In this document: in pieces, positions 32,014 to 32,111 of the stretch
Numbering within the stretch: the first letter of the stretch is position 1
Layout of the letters: every line of letters starts with the position of its first letter
Assembly (NCBI GenBank): GCA_036560485.1
Contig: DATBRC010000045.1
Location: 1 to 32,111 of the forward strand
Reading direction: 5' to 3'
DNA from: DATBRC01 sp036560485
GTDB taxonomy: Bacteria; Pseudomonadota; Gammaproteobacteria; Burkholderiales; Burkholderiaceae_D
DNA length: 32,111 bases
Notes under the pieces: generated by a model
What the model saw: only the letters and a program-made list of their open reading frames with translations
Database searches by the model: none
What the model was told of the DNA's origin: nothing
Made by a program: the position numbers and the translations under genes

Positions 32014-32042
32014 AAAGGGAGAGTCAACAAGACTCTCCCTTT
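32014..32042 (-). terminator. Strong hairpin terminator of the leftward gene at the right edge
   Basis: AAAGGGAGAGTC (32014-32025), loop AACAA and GACTCTCCCTTT (32031-32042) form a perfect 12-bp stem. Read on the minus strand it follows the stop codon at 32054 by 11 nt and is trailed by CTAGTTTTG, giving a U-rich 3' end. Confidence 0.8.
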
Positions 32043-32053
32043 AAGACTGAAAT

Positions 32054-32111
32054 TTAGCTACCAGAAACCGTGACGTTGAAGCCCGTCACGCTATTGGTCG
32101 TACGAAGATCA
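32054..32111 (-). CDS. C-terminal end of a leftward gene, probably an exported protein
   Basis: The last 18 codons read DLRTTNSVTGFNVTVSGS then TAA (complement of 32056-32054). The small polar, beta-prone tail suits a secreted or pilin-like protein, but too little is present to name it. The terminator at 32014-32042 right after the stop supports a real gene end. Confidence 0.6.
   Translation of the reverse strand, partial: DLRTTNSVTGFNVTVSGS

Overview
The window reads as a chromosomal segment of a betaproteobacterium in Burkholderiales, most likely Oxalobacteraceae or a close relative. The basis is a roughly half-GC composition, a DUF2844/DUF3443 gene pair, a patatin / acetoacetate decarboxylase / 3-hydroxybutyrate dehydrogenase cluster, YXWXXGXW-repeat envelope proteins, and a tRNA-Cys-like sequence with betaproteobacterial features. 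The placement is inferred from gene content only.

Positions 1-9.9 kb: the start of a leftward MgtC/SapB-family gene faces away from a heavy-metal efflux locus. That locus holds an outer-membrane-like protein (274), an OmpR-type response regulator with a TTG start (1057), an overlapping histidine kinase (1730), a small lipoprotein (3511), and a tightly overlapping outer membrane factor / adaptor / HME-type RND pump set (3892-9414). A small two-helix membrane protein follows. The two-component pair most likely controls the pump.

Positions 10.3-18 kb: a run of exported or envelope proteins, most of unknown function. It starts behind a good sigma70-like promoter with a 51-aa lipoprotein, a 740-aa exported protein, a TonB-like anchored protein whose 5' end overlaps a terminator hairpin, and a DUF4124+FecR protein. 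A small basic exported protein, a YXWXXGXW lipoprotein and the DUF2844/DUF3443 pair follow. The DUF3443 protein carries several landmarks of a pepsin-like aspartic protease.

Positions 18.3-24.2 kb: polyhydroxybutyrate/ketone-body metabolism. A patatin-like hydrolase, acetoacetate decarboxylase (adc) and 3-hydroxybutyrate dehydrogenase (bdhA) form an operon. After a DUF4337 gene and a 1.1-kb gene-poor stretch comes a secreted PHB-depolymerase-family esterase with a Thr-rich linker and a clean terminator. The gene-poor stretch holds a degenerate tRNA-Cys-like gene and a perfect 40-bp palindrome.

Positions 24.2-32.1 kb: a mosaic. It contains a TPR/ATP-grasp fusion of unknown substrate, a small four-cysteine protein and its decayed second copy, a broken HU/IHF-type gene, small exported helical proteins, an EthD-domain protein, the N-terminal stub of a GNAT acetyltransferase, a DUF2127 membrane protein, a TTG-start lipoprotein, undecaprenyl-diphosphatase (uppP), two very small membrane ORFs, and the 3' end of a leftward gene with a strong terminator. 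Several broken genes close together point to local decay and rearrangement at 27-30 kb.
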